A stretch of DNA of 64,000 bases, from positions 1,350,501 to 1,414,500 of the forward strand of contig NZ_SAUF01000001.1 of the NCBI RefSeq assembly GCF_004023665.1, given 5' to 3'. This DNA comes from Afifella aestuarii (GTDB lineage: Bacteria; Pseudomonadota; Alphaproteobacteria; Rhizobiales; Afifellaceae). The notes beneath the pieces were generated by a model. It did no database searches. It was not told the DNA's origin and worked only from the letters and a program-made list of their open reading frames with translations. Of the stretch, positions 52,823 through 61,877 are shown one piece after another. Position 1 is the stretch's first letter. Each line of letters begins with the position of its first letter. Position numbers and translations under genes: made by a program.

Positions 52823-53890
52823 ATGGACATCGTTCTTCAAAACATCTCCAAGGCGTTCGACGATTATCCGGCGGTGCACGATATTTCGCTCGCCATTCGC
52901 TCGGGCGAGCTCATCGCGCTCCTCGGACCTTCGGGCTCCGGCAAGACGACGCTTCTGCGCCTCATCGCCGGGCTCGAATTTCTCGATCGCGGCCGCATCC
53001 TCTTCGGCGAGGAAGATGCCTCGGCCAAGAGCGTGCAGGAGCGCAATGTCGGCTTCGTCTTTCAGCATTATGCGCTCTTCAAGCAGATGAATGTCGCCGA
53101 CAATGTCGGTTTCGGCCTCCGGGTGCGCCCGCGCGGAAGCCGGCCCGGCCGAACGGAAATCCGGCGTCGCGCCTTGGAGCTTCTCGATCTCGTGCAGCTT
53201 TCGGGGCTCGAAAAGCGCTTTCCGATGCAGCTGTCCGGTGGGCAGCGGCAGAGAGTGGCGCTGGCGCGGGCGCTCGCGATCGAGCCGGCCGTTCTCCTGC
53301 TGGATGAACCTTTCGGTGCGCTCGATGCCAAGGTGCGCAAGGAGCTGCGCCGCTGGCTGCGCGATCTGCATGAGCGGACCGGCCATACGACGGTCTTCGT
53401 CACGCATGATCAGGAAGAGGCGCTGGAGCTTGCCGACCGCGTCGTGGTGATGAATGCCGGGCGTGTCGAGCAGGTCGGCACGGCAGACGACATCTACGAC
53501 GCGCCGGCTTCGCCCTTCGTGCACGGCTTCATCGGCGAATCCTCAAGCCTCCCGGTGACTCTCTCAGGCGGTGCCATCCTCGTTGCGGGGCGCCCGAGCG
53601 GGCTTGTCGGCGCAGGGGCGGGCGCCGCACGGCTCTTCTTCCGGCCCGGCCATGTGGAGATGCTCCGGCCGGGCGAGCACGGCATTGTGGGCGTGGTGAC
53701 GGGAAGCCGGCGTCTCACCGATCGCAGGCGGCTCGAGATTGCGGTCGGCGGCAACCATCCCGTCGAGATCGACGTGCCTTCGCTTGCGGAGACGAGCAGT
53801 GGCGTGGAGACGGGAAGCGAGGTGATCTTCCGCCCGCGTGAATTCCGGCTTTACGGGGAAAGCGAGACCGCTCCCCGGCGCGCGGCCTGA
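52823..53890 (+). CDS. cysA: Sulfate/thiosulfate import ATP-binding protein CysA
   Basis: A 355-residue ABC ATPase. Walker [10 protein letters not shown] is at residues 35-43, the signature is [16 protein letters not shown], Walker B is [11 protein letters not shown] and the H-loop is [10 protein letters not shown]. The C-terminal 100 residues are the TOBE-like regulatory domain of CysA ([16 protein letters not shown]). It closes the sulfate operon, 7 nt after cysW. Confidence 0.95.
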   Translation: MDIVLQNISKAFDDYPAVHDISLAIRSGELIALLGPSGSGKTTLLRLIAGLEFLDRGRILFGEEDASAKSVQERNVGFVFQHYALFKQMNVADNVGFGLRVRPRGSRPGRTEIRRRALELLDLVQLSGLEKRFPMQLSGGQRQRVALARALAIEPAVLLLDEPFGALDAKVRKELRRWLRDLHERTGHTTVFVTHDQEEALELADRVVVMNAGRVEQVGTADDIYDAPASPFVHGFIGESSSLPVTLSGGAILVAGRPSGLVGAGAGAARLFFRPGHVEMLRPGEHGIVGVVTGSRRLTDRRRLEIAVGGNHPVEIDVPSLAETSSGVETGSEVIFRPREFRLYGESETAPRRAA

Positions 53891-53972
53891 CGCTAACCGT
53901 TTGCGGTGGCGATCGCCCGCGCGACGCCCGCAGGACCATAAATCGGAGCCATAGAACTGGGCGAGGAATGAG

Positions 53973-54001
53973 ATCGGCCGGCCCGTTAAGAGCCGGCCGA
54001 T
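53973..54001. terminator. Hairpin between convergent cysA and emrA
   Basis: ATCGGCCGGC pairs perfectly with GCCGGCCGAT around a 9-nt loop. There is no T tract on either strand, so it may mark the 3' end of the sulfate operon message rather than be a full intrinsic terminator. Confidence 0.45.
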
Positions 54002-54084
54002 CCAGGCCTCGACGCGAAGGGAGGTCCGCTCCAGGTCGAGGCCGGGCACGCTGAGGGGTGCGGCGGGCCTTCAGCGTACCGAGC

Positions 54085-55245
54085 TCAATTGGTTTCCAGA
54101 CGCGCTCCTCCGGCTCTGGATTCCGTGCGGCCGAGCCTGACCGGCTTTTTGGCGGAGGCTTTCTCCGAGGTTGGTCTATCGTTTTCGTCGGCGATTTCGG
54201 GTGTGCTCTTGGCTGCGGTGTCGACCGTCGCCACCACCGACATTCCGGGCGCAAGGCGTTCGGACAGAGGCTGGTCCGGGTCGATGGCTATGCGCACGGG
54301 CAGGCGCTGCGCCACCTTGGTGAAGTTTCCGGAGGCGTTGTCGGATTTGATGACGCTGAATTCCGACCCCGTGGCCGGCGAAAAGCGCTCGATATGGCCT
54401 GAAAGACTGGCGCCTTCGAGCGCGTCGACGGTGAAGGTCACCGGCTGGCCGACGCGCATTTTGGCGACCTGGGTCTCTTTGAAGTTCGCCACGACCCAGA
54501 TGCTCTCCGGCACGAGGGCGACGAGCTGGGTGCCGGTGGAGACATATTGGCCGATGCGCGTGCCGACCTGACCGAGACGCCCGCCTGCCGGGGCGGTGAT
54601 GTGGGTGTTGTCGAGGTCGATTTCGGCAAGGTGCACGGCGGCTTCCGCGCCTTCGACGGCGGCCTTCAGAGACGCGCGGTTGACGATGGTCGATTGCAGC
54701 TCCTGTCTCGCCACTTCGATCTCCGCCTTGGCTTCATCGTAGGCGGCCTGCGCCTGATCGCGCCTTGAGCGGCTTTCGTCGCCCGACGCCTTGTTGACGA
54801 CGCCGCGATCAACGAGGGGTTCGACCCGCTTCCAATCCGCCTCCGCCTGTTGGAGGGCCGCTTTCTTGCCGGCGAGCTGCGCCTGCGTGGAGCGGAGTTT
54901 CGCTTCGGCGGAATGCCGGCTCTGCTCGGAATTGGCGAGCGCCGCCGTCTGCGCATCGAGCTCCGCACGCGCCTGTTCGAGCTTCTGCCTGTAGATGCGA
55001 TCATCGAGCTGGACGAGGAGATCGCCTTTCTCGACGGTCTCGAAATCCTGTACCGGAACCTCGGTGACATAGCCCGCCACTTGCGGGGCGATCATCGTCA
55101 CCGGTCCACGCACATAGGCGTTCTCGGTCACCTCCACGGCGCTGGTGAAGGGCGGCAGCCGCCAGGCATAGAGCACGACGCAGATGCCGAGGAGGCCGAT
55201 CGTGACGGCGAGGATTGTCGAAAAGGAGCGCAGAAAATTGAACAT
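54085..55245 (-). CDS. HlyD/EmrA family membrane-fusion protein
   Basis: A 386-residue periplasmic adaptor with one N-terminal membrane helix (about residues 8-30), a biotinyl-lipoyl-like half-motif (VTMIAPQVAGYVTEVPVQDF), a long coiled coil (about 85-190, with repeated Gln/Ala/Glu heptads) and the second half AGGRLGQVGTRIGQYVSTGTQLVAL. It links the EmrB-like pump to an outer-membrane channel, which is not encoded nearby. Its ATG is 5 nt after the pump stop. The frame stays open far upstream only because it runs antisense to codon bias. Confidence 0.93.
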   Translation of the reverse strand: MFNFLRSFSTILAVTIGLLGICVVLYAWRLPPFTSAVEVTENAYVRGPVTMIAPQVAGYVTEVPVQDFETVEKGDLLVQLDDRIYRQKLEQARAELDAQTAALANSEQSRHSAEAKLRSTQAQLAGKKAALQQAEADWKRVEPLVDRGVVNKASGDESRSRRDQAQAAYDEAKAEIEVARQELQSTIVNRASLKAAVEGAEAAVHLAEIDLDNTHITAPAGGRLGQVGTRIGQYVSTGTQLVALVPESIWVVANFKETQVAKMRVGQPVTFTVDALEGASLSGHIERFSPATGSEFSVIKSDNASGNFTKVAQRLPVRIAIDPDQPLSERLAPGMSVVATVDTAAKSTPEIADENDRPTSEKASAKKPVRLGRTESRAGGARLETN

Positions 55246-55250
55246 CGGGA

Positions 55251-57140
55251 TTACGCAGGCTGGGTTTGAGGCGCCGAGGCGGGCTGTCGCTGTTTCATCA
55301 GCCAGACCACGGCGACGTGGATCGTGAGTGCGAGAAGAGCCGTCGCGGCGAGCGCGGAGACGGCCAAAAAGGTGTCGTTGTAGGCGAGGATGTAGGCCTC
55401 GCGGGACGTCGCTCTGGAGAGAAGGGCGGCGCCTTCCGCCTTGATAAGTGCGTGATCGCCGAGCACGCCGGCATAGCTTCCGGCAAGCTGGGAGATGCGT
55501 TCGGCAACGATCGGATCGGTCGATTTCAGACCTTCGATCAGCGCTTCGGAGTGAAACTTCTCGCGGATCTGCACGAAGGTTCCGAAGAGCGCCGATCCGA
55601 AGAGGCTTCCGAGGCTCTGCGTCGACAGGAAAACGACGACGAAGCTCAAGATATAGTTCGGGCCCTTCTTGAAGGCGGCGACAAAGCCGCGGGCCATGGC
55701 CGCCGGCAGGAAAAGGGCGCCGCCGAAGGCGACGAGACCCTGACTGACCATCAATTGCTCGGGCCGGGTGAGATTGGTCGATTGACCGTCGAGATAGGCG
55801 CCGGCAGCGAGCGCTGCGAGGGCGACGGCGTGAATGGCGGGCTCGCGCCCCGGTTTCAGGACCATGGCCGAAAGCGCGCCGCCGGCGAGCACGCAGGCGA
55901 AGACCACCCAGTAAAGCGGCATGGCCTGCGCGTTGGTGACGTCGAGCTGGCTGAAAAGGCCGCGAATGCCGGCCGATTGTTCGGCGAGCACGGTGCGGAA
56001 AATGATGAGTGCGCCGGCGAAATGCAGGATCGGCGGGCTGCAGATCCAGCGGATATCGACGAGCGGATATTTCCGGTTGAGCTCGATGACGGCGGCGAGC
56101 GTGAGCGAGGCGATCGAGATGACCAGGAGCCAACCGAGCCAGTCGCGCTCGAACCACCAATAGACGCGACCTAGCGTCAGGAAGACAGCCATGCAGCCGG
56201 AGCCGACGGCGATGAGCGGATAGCTGACGAAATCGAGCGGATCGACGACCTTCGCCTGGGGCGGCGAGGTGAGAGGCAGCATGTAGACGCCGCAAAAGCA
56301 GATCATAGACAGGCCGAGCTCGAACGTCGTCAGGCCGTGCCATTGGTCGATGTCGAAGAGCGTCGGCGAAATGAGCCGGGCGATCGGCATGGCCAGAGTG
56401 AGGTTCGTCATCGCGAAGGAGACGCCGATCGTCAGCTTCTTTTCGCGCGGCAGGACCTCCATCATGTAGAGGATGCTCAAGGCGGAGAGGGGCGCGGCCG
56501 AGATGCCGGCGATGAAACGCAGGATGACGGCGCTCTGAAGGTCGCGCGCAAAAGAATTGAGAAGCGCCACGACGACGAAGACGAAGATGGAAAGCTCGGC
56601 GAAGCGGCGCAGGCCGAACTGGCGGCGCAGCTTCACGAGCGCGAGGGCCAGCGAGGCGTAAGGCGCCATATAGGCGGCCATCAGCCACATCGTCTCCGAC
56701 TGGGTCGCGCCGATCGAGCCCTGGATCTGGAAAAGATTGGCCCCGACCATTTGCGTGCCGAGGCCCTGGGTGATGCCGAGAAGTGCGGAGGTCGCGATAT
56801 AGGCGGCCGCCCGTGCCGGATGTTTCGGCACATAGGGCATGGGCTGTATGACGGGCGGACGCTCGGGCTCTGCCGGCGGGGGCGGCGCGGCCGTGGTCTT
56901 GGTCTTGGTGGGAGCCGCGGCGCCTGCTTCGTCGATTGCTGCGGCCTTCGGCGCTTCGTCGGCATCTGCCTGAGGCGGTGTCGCCTGCGGCTCACTGCGC
57001 GCACCATCCGCCACGCTGCTTTTACCGAGAAGCCGCCGGCGGTCGAGCTTTGCGGCCCGAGGTGCCGGCGTGCGGGCCGCGCCTCTTACGAGGGGGTCCG
57101 GGCCCTGGTCGCTCGTACGTCTTTCAGGCATGGAGCTCAC
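55251..57140 (-). CDS. DHA2 family MFS efflux pump (EmrB-like) with long N-terminal extension
   Basis: A proton-driven exporter of 629 residues. The membrane part (14 or so segments) begins near residue 108 with ARAAAYIATSALLGITQGLG. The first 105 residues are hydrophilic and Pro/Ala-rich (TKTKTTAAPPPPAEPERPP), unusual for this family. It starts at GTG in a GTGA overlap with the MarR gene stop; an in-frame ATG lies 9 nt later. With the MarR and HlyD genes it forms a marR-emrB-emrA type operon. Confidence 0.92.
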   Translation of the reverse strand: MSSMPERRTSDQGPDPLVRGAARTPAPRAAKLDRRRLLGKSSVADGARSEPQATPPQADADEAPKAAAIDEAGAAAPTKTKTTAAPPPPAEPERPPVIQPMPYVPKHPARAAAYIATSALLGITQGLGTQMVGANLFQIQGSIGATQSETMWLMAAYMAPYASLALALVKLRRQFGLRRFAELSIFVFVVVALLNSFARDLQSAVILRFIAGISAAPLSALSILYMMEVLPREKKLTIGVSFAMTNLTLAMPIARLISPTLFDIDQWHGLTTFELGLSMICFCGVYMLPLTSPPQAKVVDPLDFVSYPLIAVGSGCMAVFLTLGRVYWWFERDWLGWLLVISIASLTLAAVIELNRKYPLVDIRWICSPPILHFAGALIIFRTVLAEQSAGIRGLFSQLDVTNAQAMPLYWVVFACVLAGGALSAMVLKPGREPAIHAVALAALAAGAYLDGQSTNLTRPEQLMVSQGLVAFGGALFLPAAMARGFVAAFKKGPNYILSFVVVFLSTQSLGSLFGSALFGTFVQIREKFHSEALIEGLKSTDPIVAERISQLAGSYAGVLGDHALIKAEGAALLSRATSREAYILAYNDTFLAVSALAATALLALTIHVAVVWLMKQRQPASAPQTQPA

Positions 57141-57583
57141 GACTGCGCCGCGATATTGGCGGCGACCTTTTGCAGCGTGAGCGTCGCCTTCCGCAGCTCT
57201 TCGGCTTCGATGCCTTCCAGCACCGTGGCCTTCAATTCTCTCGCGAAGGAGAGGATTTCACCGGCTTTTTCGCGGCCGGCATCCGTCAGATAGATGTGCT
57301 TGGAGCGACGATCCTCTTCGGCCGCCTGTCGTTCGATGAGGCCGCATTTTTCCAGACCGTCGACGAGGCGGACCATGCTCGGCTGTTCGACTTCAAGAAG
57401 GTCGGCAAGCTCCGCCTGGCTCGCCCCTTCGTGACGGGAGAGAAGCACGAAGAGCCGCGCGCGAGAAAAGGTGAGGCCTCGGCTCTTGGCCATGGCGTCG
57501 AAGCGGGTGCGCAGCTTGCGCGTGACGTTGGTGACGGCCTCAATGAACGCGTCATGCGTGGGGGAGTTCTGGGACAGCGGCAT
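57137..57583 (-). CDS. MarR family transcriptional regulator of the efflux operon
   Basis: A 148-residue winged-HTH regulator. RARLFVLLSRHEGASQAELADLLE, QPSMVRLVDGLEKCGLIER and the wing AAEEDRRSKHIYLTDAGRE are clear. The ATG at 57583 is preferred to an in-frame TTG at 57595. TAGC-AA-GCTA at 57590-57599 next to the start may be part of its operator. It is the first gene of the efflux operon and probably represses it until a drug or phenolic is bound. Confidence 0.92.
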   Translation of the reverse strand: MPLSQNSPTHDAFIEAVTNVTRKLRTRFDAMAKSRGLTFSRARLFVLLSRHEGASQAELADLLEVEQPSMVRLVDGLEKCGLIERQAAEEDRRSKHIYLTDAGREKAGEILSFARELKATVLEGIEAEELRKATLTLQKVAANIAAQS

Positions 57584-57731
57584 AATACATAGCAAGCTAA
57601 TTGTGTTACCGCTATCTAATGCGTCACCAATGCGGCGACAAGACGCCTTGTCCGAAAGTTGATATGCTGAATGAGGCGGTCAGGGTTGCGCGATGGGCTC
57701 GGGACTTTGCCCCTGGCGGAGGTGAGCCAGG

Positions 57732-58223
57732 TCAGGCTTTTGGCGCGTCGTTTTCGTCGAGCGCTGCGTTGAGCTGTCTCAGAGTCGCGCGCAGCGACAC
57801 CATGGTCTCGCGCGGAAGGCCGACACGGCAGACGATTTCTTCCGGCACTTTCGAGGCCGGCACGCGCAGAGCCCGTCCGGCTTCGGTGAGGTCGACGATG
57901 ACGCGGCGTTCGTCTTCCGGATCGCGGCGGCGGTCGACGAGCCCCTGCGCTTCCAGCCGCTTCAGGAGGGGGCTCAGGGTGCCGAAATCGAGACCGAGCG
58001 TCTCCTTGAGGCTGCCTACGGAGCGGGGCGCCTTTTCCCACATAGCCAGCATGGCGATGTATTGCGGGTAGGTGAGGCCGAGAGGCTCCAGGAGCGGCCG
58101 GTAGAGCTTCGTCATCCGGCTCGACGCGGAATAGAGCGCAAAGCATATCTGCGCATCGAGGGTCGTCGCCCGAAGCGCGTCGGGCGACAATCCGTTCTCA
58201 GAGGTTTTGTGCTTGTCGCTCAC
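57732..58223 (-). CDS. ohrR: Organic hydroperoxide resistance regulator OhrR
   Basis: A 163-residue MarR-family repressor. The peroxide-sensing cysteine is Cys27 in LDAQICFALYSASSRMTKLY, the N-terminal motif specific for OhrR. The HTH (GSLKETLGLDFGTLSPLLKR) and wing (RDPEDERRVIVDLTEAG) follow. It starts at GTG in a GTGA overlap with the ohr stop; the longer open frame upstream lies inside ohr. Oxidation of Cys27 by organic hydroperoxides would release ohr. Confidence 0.95.
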   Translation of the reverse strand: MSDKHKTSENGLSPDALRATTLDAQICFALYSASSRMTKLYRPLLEPLGLTYPQYIAMLAMWEKAPRSVGSLKETLGLDFGTLSPLLKRLEAQGLVDRRRDPEDERRVIVDLTEAGRALRVPASKVPEEIVCRVGLPRETMVSLRATLRQLNAALDENDAPKA

Positions 58224-58639
58224 TTCGCCTCGACGGTGATCGCCACGTTCACATTGCCTTTGATGGCTCGCGAATAAGGGCATCCCTCATGCGCCGACGC
58301 GACGAGATCCTCGGCCGCTTTTCGGTCGAGGCCTTCCGTCTCGGCGATGAGATCGACATCGAGCCCGAAAGCGGTCTCTGACACCGCACCCAGGCGCACT
58401 TTGACGGTGACCGATGCGCCTTTCAAGGGAAGCTTCTTTTTGCCGGCGAGGAAGCGCATGGCGCTTTCGAAACATGCGGCATAACCGGCGGCAAAAAGCT
58501 GCTCCGGATTCGTCGCCCCGCCTTGTCCGCCCATCTCTTTCGGAGTTGCGAGATCGACGCTGAGGAGGCCATCCGGCGTCTCCGCGTGGCCCTGGCGGCC
58601 GCCAACGGCACGGGCTTCGGTTTCGTACATGACTTTCAT
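58220..58639 (-). CDS. ohr: Organic hydroperoxide resistance protein Ohr
   Basis: A 139-residue OsmC/Ohr thiol peroxidase that reduces organic and fatty-acid hydroperoxides. Reactive Cys56 lies in GYAACFESAMRFLA and resolving Cys120 in HEGCPYSRAIKGN. NPEQLFAAGYAACF is the Ohr signature. It is the first gene of an ohr-ohrR operon. Confidence 0.96.
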   Translation of the reverse strand: MKVMYETEARAVGGRQGHAETPDGLLSVDLATPKEMGGQGGATNPEQLFAAGYAACFESAMRFLAGKKKLPLKGASVTVKVRLGAVSETAFGLDVDLIAETEGLDRKAAEDLVASAHEGCPYSRAIKGNVNVAITVEAK

Positions 58640-58661
58640 GGTATTACTCGTGTTAGATTAA

Positions 58662-58673
58662 ATCGTGCACGAT
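58662..58673. promoter_or_regulatory. Perfect palindrome upstream of ohr, candidate OhrR operator
   Basis: ATCGTGCACGAT is a perfect 12-bp palindrome 23 bp upstream of the ohr start, in an otherwise AT-richer promoter stretch. Position and symmetry fit a repressor site for the neighbouring OhrR. Confidence 0.5.
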
Positions 58674-58729
58674 GCATATAGGCCATGAACCCTATGATGC
58701 AAGTGACGCGAGAGGGGCAACCGCATCTT

Positions 58730-58762
58730 GACAGCATGCTGCTATAATGTATGTATGCTGTC
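58730..58762. promoter_or_regulatory. Inverted repeat over the promoter of a MarR-type gene
   Basis: GACAGCAT (58730-58737) and ATGCTGTC (58755-58762) form a perfect 8-bp dyad 17 bp apart, with a consensus TATAAT at 58743-58748 between them. The right arm abuts the ATG at 58763. A MarR-type dimer bound here would cover the -10 box, so autorepression is likely. Confidence 0.65.
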
Positions 58763-59239
58763 ATGATTGAGAAAGCTCCTTATCCCTTCGAACATCCGCT
58801 CAATGCCCTGGTGCTGGAAGTCTTCCGGCTGAACGGGGCGCTGATCGCCTCAGGCGATGCGCTCGTCCGGCCGCTTGGGCTGACGAGTGCCCGCTGGCAG
58901 GTGATGGGCTCAGTCGCGCAGGGGAGGGGCGGGTTTTCCGTGGCGCAGCTTGCCCGAAACATGGGTCTCACGCGTCAATCGGTGCAGCGCATCGTCGATG
59001 AGCTGGTCGGCGACGGCGTCTTCGAGCTTGCCGACAACCCGCATCACAAACGGGCGAAACTCGTGCGGCTGACCGAAAAGGGGGAAGCGCTCTTTGCTGA
59101 CGCGACGGCCCGCTGGCTGCCGCATGCCGACGATCTCGCCGCCGTTCTCGCACCCGGCGAACTCGCGCGGCTTACGGAACTCCTGGCGCAACTCAGGGCC
59201 CGCCTGGAACAGGGACCCATTTCTGGAGGTGGAAGATGA
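58763..59239 (+). CDS. MarR family transcriptional regulator
   Basis: A 158-residue winged-HTH regulator: LTSARWQVMGSVAQGRGG, SVAQLARNMGLTRQSVQRI and the wing DNPHHKRAKLVRLTEKG. The start at 58763 is preferred to the ATG at 58751, which would place the initiation codon within the inverted repeat. It overlaps the next gene by ATGA. Its likely targets are its own promoter and the coupled membrane protein. Confidence 0.9.
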   Translation: MIEKAPYPFEHPLNALVLEVFRLNGALIASGDALVRPLGLTSARWQVMGSVAQGRGGFSVAQLARNMGLTRQSVQRIVDELVGDGVFELADNPHHKRAKLVRLTEKGEALFADATARWLPHADDLAAVLAPGELARLTELLAQLRARLEQGPISGGGR

Positions 59240-59682
59240 TCCGCAAACTGCACCCGATGGCGGGAGGGGCCGCCTTTCTCATCATTCTGACGTTCTGGAC
59301 GTCGACGGTCATCGCCGAGCTCTTCGGCAGCGAGGCCGCGGTCCTCGCCGTCAAGACGGCCATCCTTTGGGGCATGCTTGCGCTGATCCCGGCGATGGCC
59401 GCGGTCGGTATGTCGGGTTTCCGGCTCGGAGCAAGGTCGCGCCATCCAAGGATCGCGGCCAAACGCCGACGCATGCCGGTGATCGCCGCGAACGGTCTTT
59501 TCGTGCTCGTGCCGTGCGCCTTCTTTCTGCAGGCAAAGGCGGCGGCCGGCGACTTTTCAGGCTCGTTCTTCGCTGTCCAGGGGATCGAGCTTCTTGCGGG
59601 CGGGCTCAACCTCGCTCTGATCGGGCTCAGCCTTCGCGACGGTCTTCTCGTTGCGCGCGAACGCCTGCCGCGTCCGGCATGA
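59236..59682 (+). CDS. Four-helix membrane protein coupled to a MarR gene
   Basis: A 148-residue inner-membrane protein with four hydrophobic segments (about residues 9-30, 38-58, 82-101 and 113-134). RKLHPMAGGAAFLIILTFWTS and the loop RHPRIAAKRRRMPVIAANG are recurrent in a small proteobacterial family found next to MarR regulators. Function unknown; a redox or transport role is possible. Start and MarR stop overlap by 4 nt. Confidence 0.75.
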   Translation: MIRKLHPMAGGAAFLIILTFWTSTVIAELFGSEAAVLAVKTAILWGMLALIPAMAAVGMSGFRLGARSRHPRIAAKRRRMPVIAANGLFVLVPCAFFLQAKAAAGDFSGSFFAVQGIELLAGGLNLALIGLSLRDGLLVARERLPRPA

Positions 59683-59760
59683 AATCTGCGCTGCGATCAG
59701 AAGCGACCATGAAACGATTCATGCCGGCACGGCTTGTCCCTTCAAATAAGGGAGATTGAC

Positions 59761-60210
59761 ATGCTGAACCGCAAGATCCTCATGGCCGGCCTCTTTGTGG
59801 CGCCGCTGTTCATAGCCGGTGCCGCTGGCGCGCAGACGAGCGGCAAGATGCCGGCGCCTGAGGATTCCGCCACCGGCAACGCAACACAGAATGCCGCTGC
59901 AGGCCTCGACATTTATGTGGAGGTCGATGACGACAACGCCACCGTGCCGCGCCTCAACGTGCGCGTCGGCGAGCTTGAGGACATGAAGATCTATGGGGCC
60001 GACGGCAATGTGATCGGCGAGATCGACGATGCGCTCGGCACGCCGGATGGTGCGGTCAAGGCCGTGTCGGTGGAAGTTGGCGGCTTTCTCGGTATCGGCG
60101 ACAAGGAAGCGATCGTGCCGCTCGACGAGCTTCAGCTCGACGGCCTGCGTCTGACCCTGCCGTTGAGCAAGAACCAGATCGAAGATCTGCCCGAATGGAA
60201 CGAGGGGTAA
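59761..60210 (+). CDS. Secreted PRC-barrel domain protein
   Basis: A 149-residue protein with a Sec signal peptide (KILMAGLFVAPLFIAGAAGA, cut near residue 25) and a single PRC-barrel (about residues 70-135: YGADGNVIGEIDDALG, VEVGGFLGIGDKEAIVPLDE). Such periplasmic PRC-barrel proteins are common in rhizobia and probably bind a partner at the cell surface; no role is set. A terminator follows. Confidence 0.85.
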   Translation: MLNRKILMAGLFVAPLFIAGAAGAQTSGKMPAPEDSATGNATQNAAAGLDIYVEVDDDNATVPRLNVRVGELEDMKIYGADGNVIGEIDDALGTPDGAVKAVSVEVGGFLGIGDKEAIVPLDELQLDGLRLTLPLSKNQIEDLPEWNEG

Positions 60211-60233
60211 GGTCGCGCCTACGGTGAAACGCG

Positions 60234-60261
60234 AAAGCCGCCTCCTGAAGAGGCGGCTTTT
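60234..60261 (+). terminator. Rho-independent terminator after the PRC-barrel gene
   Basis: GCCGCCTC pairs with GAGGCGGC around a 5-nt loop, with AAA before and TTTT after, so it can act on both strands. It separates the PRC-barrel gene from the convergent chemoreceptor gene. Confidence 0.85.
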
Positions 60262-60284
60262 GGTTCTTTATCGGCTTACGGCGG

Positions 60285-61769
60285 TCAGGCCGCGATCGAC
60301 TGCGAGACTTCCTTGACCTGGCGCGTGGCCTGATCGATCTGCGCGGCGCTCGATGCGATCTGCGACATGGACTGCGTGATCTCTGAGACGCCCTGAGCCG
60401 CGGTGTGCATGTTGGAGGAGATCTCGCGCGTCACGGAGGCCTGCTGTTCGACGGCCGCCGAGATGCCGGACGAGATTTCCTTCACCTGATTGATGATCTG
60501 GGAGATCGCTTCGATGGCGCTGACGGCGCTCGAGGTCGATCCCTGCACTTCGCTGATCTGCGTGCTGATCTCGCCCGTCGCCTTGGCGGTCTGGCCGGCG
60601 AGATCCTTCACTTCGGCGGCGACAACAGCAAAGCCCTTGCCGGCTTCGCCGGCACGTGCCGCTTCGATCGTGGCGTTGAGGGCGAGAAGGTTTGTCTGGC
60701 CAGCAATGTTGTTGATGAGGTCGACGATGTGGTCGATCTTCTGCGCGGAGGTGGCAAGTCCGGACACGATCCGGTTGGTCTCGTCCGCCTGCTTGACCGC
60801 TTCGATCGAAATGGCGAGCGCGTCGGTGACACGGCGGCTGATCTCAGCGACAGAGGCGGCCATCTCTTCGGCGCCGGAGGCAACGGCCTGAACGGTCGTC
60901 GAGGTTTCTTCCGAGGCGGACGCCGCCGTCGACGCCTGACGATTGGCGTGCTCGACCGCCTTCAGGATTTCACTGAGGTCGACGTCGATGACTTCCTGCG
61001 CCTTGGCTCGGCGCATCCGGTCTTTGACCTGCACCGTGCGGTCGGTGGCGAATTTCACCACTTTGATGACGCGGCATTCGCTGTCGAAAATCGGATTGTA
61101 CGAAGCCTGGATCCAGACTTCCTTGCCGCCCTTGCCGATGCGCTTGAATTCGCCGGCCTGGAACTCGCCGCGGCGCAGCGCTTCCCAGAAGGCCTGGTAG
61201 CTCGGAGAGGCGAGCGCGGAGGCCTCCATGAAAATCTTGTGGTGCTTTCCCTCGATCTCCGAGAGCTCGTAGCCGAGAGCTTTGAGAAAATTCTGATTGG
61301 CTGTGATGATGGTGCCATCGGTTTCGAACTCGATGACCGCCTGAGCTTTGTGAATGGCGGCGAGCTGGCCTTCGTGGTCGAAGCTCTTGAGCTTCGATTC
61401 GGTAATATCGCTCGCAAGCTTCATCACGCGGTAGGGCTTCCCATCGCGTCCCAGGATCGGATTGTAGGAGGCCTGGATCCAAACGTCTTTGCCGCTTTTG
61501 GTTATGCGCTTGAACTCAGCGGAGAAGAATTCTCCGCGCCGCAGGCGATCCCAGAATTCCCGATAGGCTTTGCTTTCGCGCTCTTTTTCCTCGACGAAGA
61601 TCGCGTGCTTGCGGCCCTTAATTTCCTCCAGGGTATAACCCATCGTCTTCAGGAAATTTTCGTTGGCCGTAACGATCGTGCCATCGAGCTCGAACTCGAT
61701 GATCGCCTGCGAGCGGCTGAGGGCGGCGAACTGGTCGCTCAAAGCGTTCATGTTGCGAAGGAAAGCCAT
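60285..61769 (-). CDS. Soluble methyl-accepting chemotaxis protein with two PAS domains
   Basis: A 494-residue cytoplasmic chemoreceptor without membrane segments. Two tandem PAS domains (about residues 12-130 and 134-255) are near copies: both have [10 protein letters not shown]- or [10 protein letters not shown]-type starts and share [10 protein letters not shown]. The signalling hairpin tip [20 protein letters not shown] is canonical for CheA/CheW contact. The paired PAS domains suggest heme- or flavin-based oxygen or redox sensing. The ATG at 61769 gives the conserved start; the TTG at 61841 is less likely. Confidence 0.93.
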   Translation of the reverse strand: MAFLRNMNALSDQFAALSRSQAIIEFELDGTIVTANENFLKTMGYTLEEIKGRKHAIFVEEKERESKAYREFWDRLRRGEFFSAEFKRITKSGKDVWIQASYNPILGRDGKPYRVMKLASDITESKLKSFDHEGQLAAIHKAQAVIEFETDGTIITANQNFLKALGYELSEIEGKHHKIFMEASALASPSYQAFWEALRRGEFQAGEFKRIGKGGKEVWIQASYNPIFDSECRVIKVVKFATDRTVQVKDRMRRAKAQEVIDVDLSEILKAVEHANRQASTAASASEETSTTVQAVASGAEEMAASVAEISRRVTDALAISIEAVKQADETNRIVSGLATSAQKIDHIVDLINNIAGQTNLLALNATIEAARAGEAGKGFAVVAAEVKDLAGQTAKATGEISTQISEVQGSTSSAVSAIEAISQIINQVKEISSGISAAVEQQASVTREISSNMHTAAQGVSEITQSMSQIASSAAQIDQATRQVKEVSQSIAA

Positions 61770-61877
61770 GGGGTGCCAATCGGTTGATCTACCCGTCCCC
61801 TTTGCCTGCGAAAGCTGGTGCGGGGCTTGACGCTGCGGCAAGGGTCCGCGGGAATGTCTTGAACGACGCCCGAAGTT

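Noticed and set aside
54085-56688. Minus-strand frame of 867 codons that includes the EmrA frame
   Set aside because: The upstream two-thirds is a shadow of the EmrB gene in another frame; the real EmrA start is the ATG at 55245.
58728-58748. TTGACA plus TATAAT as a sigma-70 promoter for the MarR gene
   Set aside because: The two hexamers are only 9 bp apart, too close for a normal promoter; TATAAT is retained as a -10 candidate with an unrecognised -35.
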